Assembly: GCA_015501585.1 (NCBI GenBank)
Contig: JADNRY010000022.1
Span: 186,001-250,000 of the forward strand
From: Rhodocollybia butyracea
Lineage: Eukaryota > Basidiomycota > Agaricomycetes > Agaricales > Omphalotaceae
Direction of reading: 5' to 3'
Length of the DNA stretch: 64,000 bases
How positions within the stretch are numbered: the first letter of the stretch is position 1; every line of letters starts with the position of its first letter. The notes beneath the pieces were generated by a model, which worked only from the letters and a program-made list of their open reading frames with translations, made no database searches and had not been told where the DNA came from. The translations under genes and the position numbers were made by a program. This document shows, in pieces, positions 59,253 to 64,000 of the stretch.

Positions 59253-61040
59253 GCAGTTACCAGTTTTTCTTGACGCGCAAATAGCAAGACCTTGCCTCAT
59301 GAATGAGCGAGGGCGTGTATGGAATATGGGTCCAACAGCAGCCCTGAGCCTGGTCGATACTAGTATTGTGGTACCCCGTTTCTCCACTGACGATCTACGC
59401 TGCAATAAGCGGCGGCCGTATGACTATCAACTGCACAATCTCAACTTCCACACAACCGAGGTGGGTTACCTCAACATCGAACTTTCCACCACTTGCTTTT
59501 GGATGCTCTAAAGACAAAAGTCTGTTCTGCCTAGTATAACGACTCGGGAGAGAGTTAGCTGGGAACAAGGATGGGCAAACGTATACCTCGGACACCGAGT
59601 TGGTAAGAGAATCATCTTTCGATGTGACCTGTGGCAAAGAAAAGGTGTAAAAGTCAGTCCCAAGTTGGGTTGAAAGAGTTTCTTAGGGCCTTACTTATCA
59701 TTCGAAAGTACTCATGCGCAACTCAAACTCGCTTGAGCCTCTCTAAAGCTCTTGCTCTTGCACTCGCCGCACTCACCCCTCCCAATGAGCTCTCAATGAG
59801 CTTGCCAGCACTTGAGATGTAATGACTCTGATCGATTGGCGGAATGAGCTATCCTTTCGAAAGGGATGTTACCCCGTCTACACGTCTCCACGAGGATTCC
59901 GTCTTCCCCATCCGCAAAGGCACGGTTCTGTAGCAAAATTGATGTCCGCGTATATTGGCTATAAGATATACGAGGTTGTATCACTTCAAAGTGTACGTGG
60001 AGGTACCGAAAAACACATCCGCTCCCGACGTATTACTCCATTTTTGCATACCCATCGTCCCCTCACTTTTACCCGGCGGATCGAAGAATTCAAAGGTCGA
60101 TCCTTTTCCGAGTGATTTCGAGGTGAGCGTGTCAGCGGCCTAGGGTACTCGTTTCTCGTCTGTTATGGTATTTAGCGGCCTTGATGATAGTCAGAAAGCC
60201 AAGTAACGGTAAACGACCCAACCATCACTAGCTCCAGCTCTATTTTGATGATTCTAGCAAGGAGTTGGCTTGACGGGAGCAAGAAACTTGATGTTAGTTG
60301 TGTGGATTGTCAAGCATCGAATGATATAAGTATATGACAAGTTGAAGTTTGTGAGAGGGAGGAAATCCAACTGCGGAGATTGTAGCCAATCCTTTCCAAA
60401 ACGCTCGTCGTGTGTGGTATCAACGTTCAACAATAACTTGAGACTGCAGCTGTCTGTGTGGAGTATTGGCGCATCGAATGGTACCGGAGATTCTGTGAGT
60501 ACCCGACCAGCGAGATATGCAACAAATAGGGACAGATCTGTTGAATCTTCACAGTACTGCCAGTTAACGTGTATTCCGAAATCTGTGATACAAGATTTCC
60601 TGGAGTCAAGCTTGAAGCTATGAGAAGAACAGATCAACATATACATGAAGAATGACAAAGTACAAATACTTTGTATCTGCCCGGCGCGCTCTGGCGACAA
60701 TGGGAGCGTGTTGGGAGCGTATGTCTAAGTTGCGACAATCGATGATCCCACGGTTTGATCGATTCATCCGATTCATCCGAACGAAAAAAAAAACTTTAGG
60801 GCGTCTGGGGCTGAAAAAAATCTTCTTTCATCTCTCTTCAACAGCTTGCGTCGGAGCGACGAAACTAAAATCCAGGCAAGGTAAATCTTTTCGATCACAG
60901 ATGGTATACTATCTAACACTGATACAGTTACAATTACAAGATACAAACGCAGGGACAACATCACGATGAAAAAACAATAAAATTTGGAGCCTTCAACAAC
61001 GTCAGTTACAATAGGCACCTTTGGCGATAGCGTATCACTA

Positions 61041-61814
61041 TCACAACCTCTCTGCGTCCTGCTCCATCCTCATGATATCCATCGCAACAGACTGCTGGGC
61101 CCTCTTCGGTCTGGGAGCGCGGACCGTTCGCCAGTTCGCCCAAGCGAGATCCTGGCGACTCTTCGGGGCCTTGATGGCTCTGTCGAAGAACTCTGGGCCG
61201 CTGGTAGTCCCGTGATCAACGATGGGGTCGCGCTCGGTAGACAGGGTCCAACGGTTCTTCCAGCAATCGGTGGTCACATCCTCGGCGAAGGCGTACAAAA
61301 CGAAGGCAGGTGAGGGAGGAGGAGAGGAGGGAGTGGAGCTGGGAATCGATCCCATCTCCTGCGCGTAGTATTCACGGTTTATATTTTTACCCTGAAAATA
61401 TAAACCGTGAATATTAGGTGTTGCAGACGGGACAATCGTAAAGACTTACCGGTAGAGACATATCATATCTGGGATAAAACTCGAAGTAATCCGTTGGGCC
61501 AAAGACCGGTGAAGCAAAGCTCGACGAGTACGACGACTCGGAGGAGCGAGAAGAAAGTGGTGGCGTCGCCGACGCCACCCATGGGCTGGGAGGCGACGGC
61601 GCACGAGTGGGTGGTGGCGCGTTGTAGCCGGCCAACAACGGTGAAGTCCAACCGCGCCAAAGCGCGAGTCTAGGACCCTGGAACTATAAATTAAGCAATG
61701 GTCAGCGTAGCTCATAAAACAGTGAGTCGCCACACTTACGTTCTGAGAACTGCCAGTGTAATTCGTGGCGGCATAAGAGCCGATAGCATTGTTGATCGAA
61801 GTGTTGGCAAACAT
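61041..61814 (-). CDS. Array paralogue E, unknown three-exon protein
   Basis: Start ATG at 61814 (MFANTSINNAIGSYAATNYT, then GSSQN), like copy C in exon 1 but like copy D in exon 2 (SPPSPWVASATPPLSSRSSE, DYFEF), so it appears to be a mosaic of the two. Exon 3 reads REYYAQEMGSIPSSTPSSPP and FVLYAFAEDVTTDCWKNRWT, then the common C-terminus MEQDAERL. The frame is intact. It is the last gene copy in the window. No function can be assigned. Confidence 0.75.
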
Positions 61815-62280
61815 CGTTGTAGTGTCTCGAAGTTGTGGATGTGAAGTCGATGAGTAGCAAGTGGGTGAAAGTGCGAATAATGGAGTGTTGGGACCAAGCG
61901 ACTTGCTTTTATACACACACAATGACCATTTTAAGAATGTGACTAGGACCCTCGACTGATTGTCGAAATGATAAGTTTATGATTTTTCCATAGCTTTTTC
62001 ATTCTCCGCGAAGCGCCTACATTCTGAAAAAGGTCCAAAGGTCATTCATTTGAATTAGGACAATAAGCGTTACTTCCAAATATGGTAACCGAGTCCTTTG
62101 TCCACTGCCTCGTTTTTGCTCCTTCGGCTGTCTGCGTGGAAACGAGGCAGGATATCACATCACGTGTTGCAGAAATTCCTGTACGATACAGCTATTGGTT
62201 AGGCTCATAATATGTAGAATAAGGCAAGTATACGGAAAGCAAAAAATCGTCGACATTCATTGAATCTTTCACCTTGAACA

Positions 62281-62376
62281 TGCATTAGAGGGAACCGAAC
62301 CCCCGGCGGGTCGAAAGAAGTTCTTTGCTTCTCGCCCATGGCAACGACCTAGGTTACCACTACCCCATTGTAATGC
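62281..62376 (-). pseudogene. Decaying tRNA-Gly(GCC) copy
   Basis: The anticodon GCC and anticodon stem are present, but the acceptor stem has lost one base on the 3' side (TGCATTAGAGG) and gained one on the 5' side (CCATTGTAATGC), the T-loop reads AACCGAA, and the D-stem side is changed (GACCTAGG). Likely non-functional. Confidence 0.7.
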
Positions 62377-62990
62377 TTGTTTTGGATTCATGTAACTCTC
62401 TGAACTTGAGAGTGAGCGGACTCCAATGACTCGGAGAGAATTTCAGCCTTCCCGTTTCTCTCACATCCACTCCGTGTTTCCCTCTTCACCGGCACCTTCG
62501 ACCTTTTCTTCTAGCTTTCAACATATCCCGCTTCAAAGATGCAGATGCTTCGTTGGATGGCATCCAACCACTTATCTGGCCTTCCAACGACGCATCTGAG
62601 TCAAGTTCCTTCAGCAGACATCCAAAGCCGACAGAAAGTTTAATATCATAGGCTGTATCTGAAGACCATAAGACTTAATTAAATACCGACAAAGTGATAC
62701 GACGAATCAAACCGGCTGCCCCTTTTGCTGACCGTGGACAATTATGTAACCTGCCGTAGAGTTAAAGTATACGCATACGCATACACGCACGCCTTAACTA
62801 TGCGAAGAGCTGTTATAGTCCAAGCGAGGCAATCATGTATTTGAGAAATGCCAAACGTCCTGTACACGACGAGTGATACAGCTACTTATTACTACGTTGG
62901 GCTCATAACACGAATCACCAAGTAACTGTCTGTATACGTCCAGTTGTACTTTGAAGCAAAAACAATCGTATTAGAACAGGCGGCCACCTA
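62377..62990. other. Spacer between tRNA copies
   Basis: No gene recognised. It contains a short run of CATACG-like repeats near 62770. Confidence 0.35.
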
Positions 62991-63074
62991 TGCATTAAGA
63001 GGGAATCGAACCCCCGGCGGGTCGAAGATGCACGTCCATGGCAACGACCCAGGTTACCACTACCCCATTAATGC
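62991..63074 (-). tRNA. tRNA-Gly(GCC) with 13-nt intron
   Basis: Complete cloverleaf with all stems paired and the shortest intron of the set (13 nt after position 37). Total 84 nt, mature part 71 nt. Confidence 0.9.
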
Positions 63075-63661
63075 TTGGTTATAACTTGCTACGCATGTCC
63101 TTCCAGCTTGAGAGCAATCACACTCGAATTATATTCTATCCACTGCCCTCCGCTCCTCACCTTACCTTTTCTTCGGGCCTTCAGCAACTTCCAACTGGAC
63201 CCTTTCTTTTTTTCCACAGTATATTCTATCCCTCTTCTGAGACGCTTCACTGCATATCCAGCTGCTCTCTTATGATCTAGTATTAATTCTTTTAAGTTCT
63301 ACAATGCGCTCAGCAGATGCAGAGTCCGATGTTTCCAAGTTCTAACAAACCTTTTGAAACCACCAGTGCCATACTTACATTGTGGGTTACATACTAACAA
63401 AGTGATATAACACACTAAGCAGGATTTTCAAGTCGTTCTTTAAATTTCTTGGTTACAACTTGATGTGGAGTGTGGTACCTCAAGTTCACAAGACACATTC
63501 CCTAAAGCTAACACAAAGGAAGAGCGTACTCCGGTCGCTAAACAGTCCAAGAGAAAGGGTGCTACTCCCATAATCTTTTGCCAAGCAGAGTAACCTAATT
63601 TATACGTCGCGGATGGACTTGGAAAGCAAAAATATTGGGAGAGCTTGTCACGAGCCTGTAG
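63075..63661. other. Spacer between tRNA copies
   Basis: No gene recognised. The part from about 63360 on matches the sequences before the tRNA copies at 53717 and 58204. Confidence 0.4.
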
Positions 63662-63765
63662 TGCATTAAGAAGGAATCGAACCCCCGGCGGGTCGAGAAA
63701 CTGCACCATCAATTCAGATTTTATAGTTTATGGCAACGACCGGGTTACCACTACCCCATTAATGC
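63662..63765 (-). tRNA. tRNA-Gly(GCC) copy, D-stem defect
   Basis: The anticodon and T-loop are normal, but the acceptor-side T-stem reads AAGGAATCG (GAGGG to GAAGG), and the segment after the anticodon stem is one base short and changed (GACCGGGTT for GACCCAGGTT). The flanks match the copies at 53717 and 58204, which have broken T-arms. Possibly a pseudogene. Confidence 0.6.
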
Positions 63766-63829
63766 TCGATTACAGTTAAACATGAACACGAACATCCCTC
63801 TGAATCTGAGAGCAAGGACACTCGAACAG

Positions 63830-63900
63830 AGAGTCCCTCTCCCCTCCTCCCTCTCCCCTCCTCCCTATCCACCCTTCATCCCCCTTCATCCCCTTCTTCC
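63830..63900. repeat. Pyrimidine-rich low-complexity tract
   Basis: Repeated CCCTCTCCCCTCCT-like units on the plus strand, just after the last tRNA copy. Confidence 0.8.
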
Positions 63901-64000
63901 TGACACACTCCACTCCTCACTTCGACCTTTTCTTCCGGCCTTCAATAGCTTCCAACTGAATACAATCTTTCACCCCACAGCATATTATATCTAGTAGAGT

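Larger units (their letters stand above)
41900..63800. repeat. Tandem array: units with small gene family and tRNA-Gly(GCC)
   Basis: Starts of the third exon recur at 43811, 48515, 52213, 56655 and 61041, giving periods of 4.7, 3.7, 4.4 and 4.4 kb. Each unit runs left to right as: paralogous gene (minus), a shared promoter-side block (GACTAGGACCCTCGACTG and downstream), tRNA-Gly (minus), then 2-2.5 kb of shared non-coding sequence. That last part includes a block with CTGACGATCTACGCTG, a block with GCTCTTGCTCTTGC, a block with ACGTATTACTCCATTTT and a block with CGTTAGCTCCAGCTCC. A leftover unit without its gene lies at about 41900-43700. Spacers 42421-43810, 46462-48514, 50391-52212, 54867-56654 and 59253-61040 hold no recognisable gene. 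Units around 52-56 kb and 56-61 kb are the most alike. The right end (62-64 kb) keeps tRNA copies but no gene copy. Confidence 0.9.

Noticed and set aside
60984..61313. Conserved plus-strand open frames of about 110 codons opposite exon 3 of the array genes (also near 43797, 48492, 52156, 56592)
   Set aside because: They follow from the high conservation of the exon on the other strand, and only in some copies are they the same length; the spliced minus-strand gene explains the conservation better.
42328..63765. CRISPR-like repeats: conserved blocks of 35-36 bp spaced by variable 13-33 bp
   Set aside because: The two blocks differ from each other and pair with each other as the halves of a tRNA-Gly; the variable part is the tRNA intron. 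The genome is eukaryotic.

Overview
The window is nuclear DNA of a filamentous basidiomycete, most likely an Agaricomycete. The genes are dense, carry many 45-60 bp GT-AG introns, and have fungal orthologues (OPT transporter, ALG10, ATP11, kinesin-6, ABCC transporter). It also holds families common in mushrooms: a UstYa/DUF3328 protein, a TauD-type dioxygenase, a seven-helix membrane protein and an F-box protein. All gene models were spliced by eye from the sequence; no database search was possible.

Left part (1-13.4 kb), accessory: an oligopeptide transporter (minus), a TauD/TfdA dioxygenase (plus), a seven-helix membrane protein (minus), a UstYa-like oxidase (minus) and, divergent from it, an eight- to nine-exon gene for a secreted repeat precursor. 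The precursor has a signal peptide and six Kex2-bounded units. Each unit ends in a W-x-A-E-K-R motif, and five of them sit on exons of their own. A UstYa protein beside a signal-peptide/KR-repeat precursor is the layout of dikaritin-type ribosomal peptide (RiPP) clusters, and this is the best candidate for an undescribed system here.

Middle part (13.4-38.6 kb), mostly housekeeping: ALG10, a disordered coiled-coil protein, an LYR-motif protein, a kinase with a possible nuclease-like N-terminal part, a decayed copy of the LYR gene's 3' end next to an intact tRNA-Gly, ATP11, a kinesin-6, an ABCC transporter, an F-box/LRR-like gene broken by long homopolymer tracts (76 G in a row), and another disordered protein.

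Right part (38.6-64 kb), repetitive: methyltransferase remnants, then a tandem array of units of about 3.7-4.7 kb. Five units carry a copy of an unrecognised three-exon gene (about 205-210 codons, minus strand). Between them lie many copies of an intron-containing tRNA-Gly(GCC) gene whose introns differ in length and sequence. Two tRNA copies are split by insertions of the same retroelement-like sequence, one of 1.2 kb inside the tRNA intron with a 5-bp target duplication, the other a 71-bp 5'-truncated copy in the D-loop.
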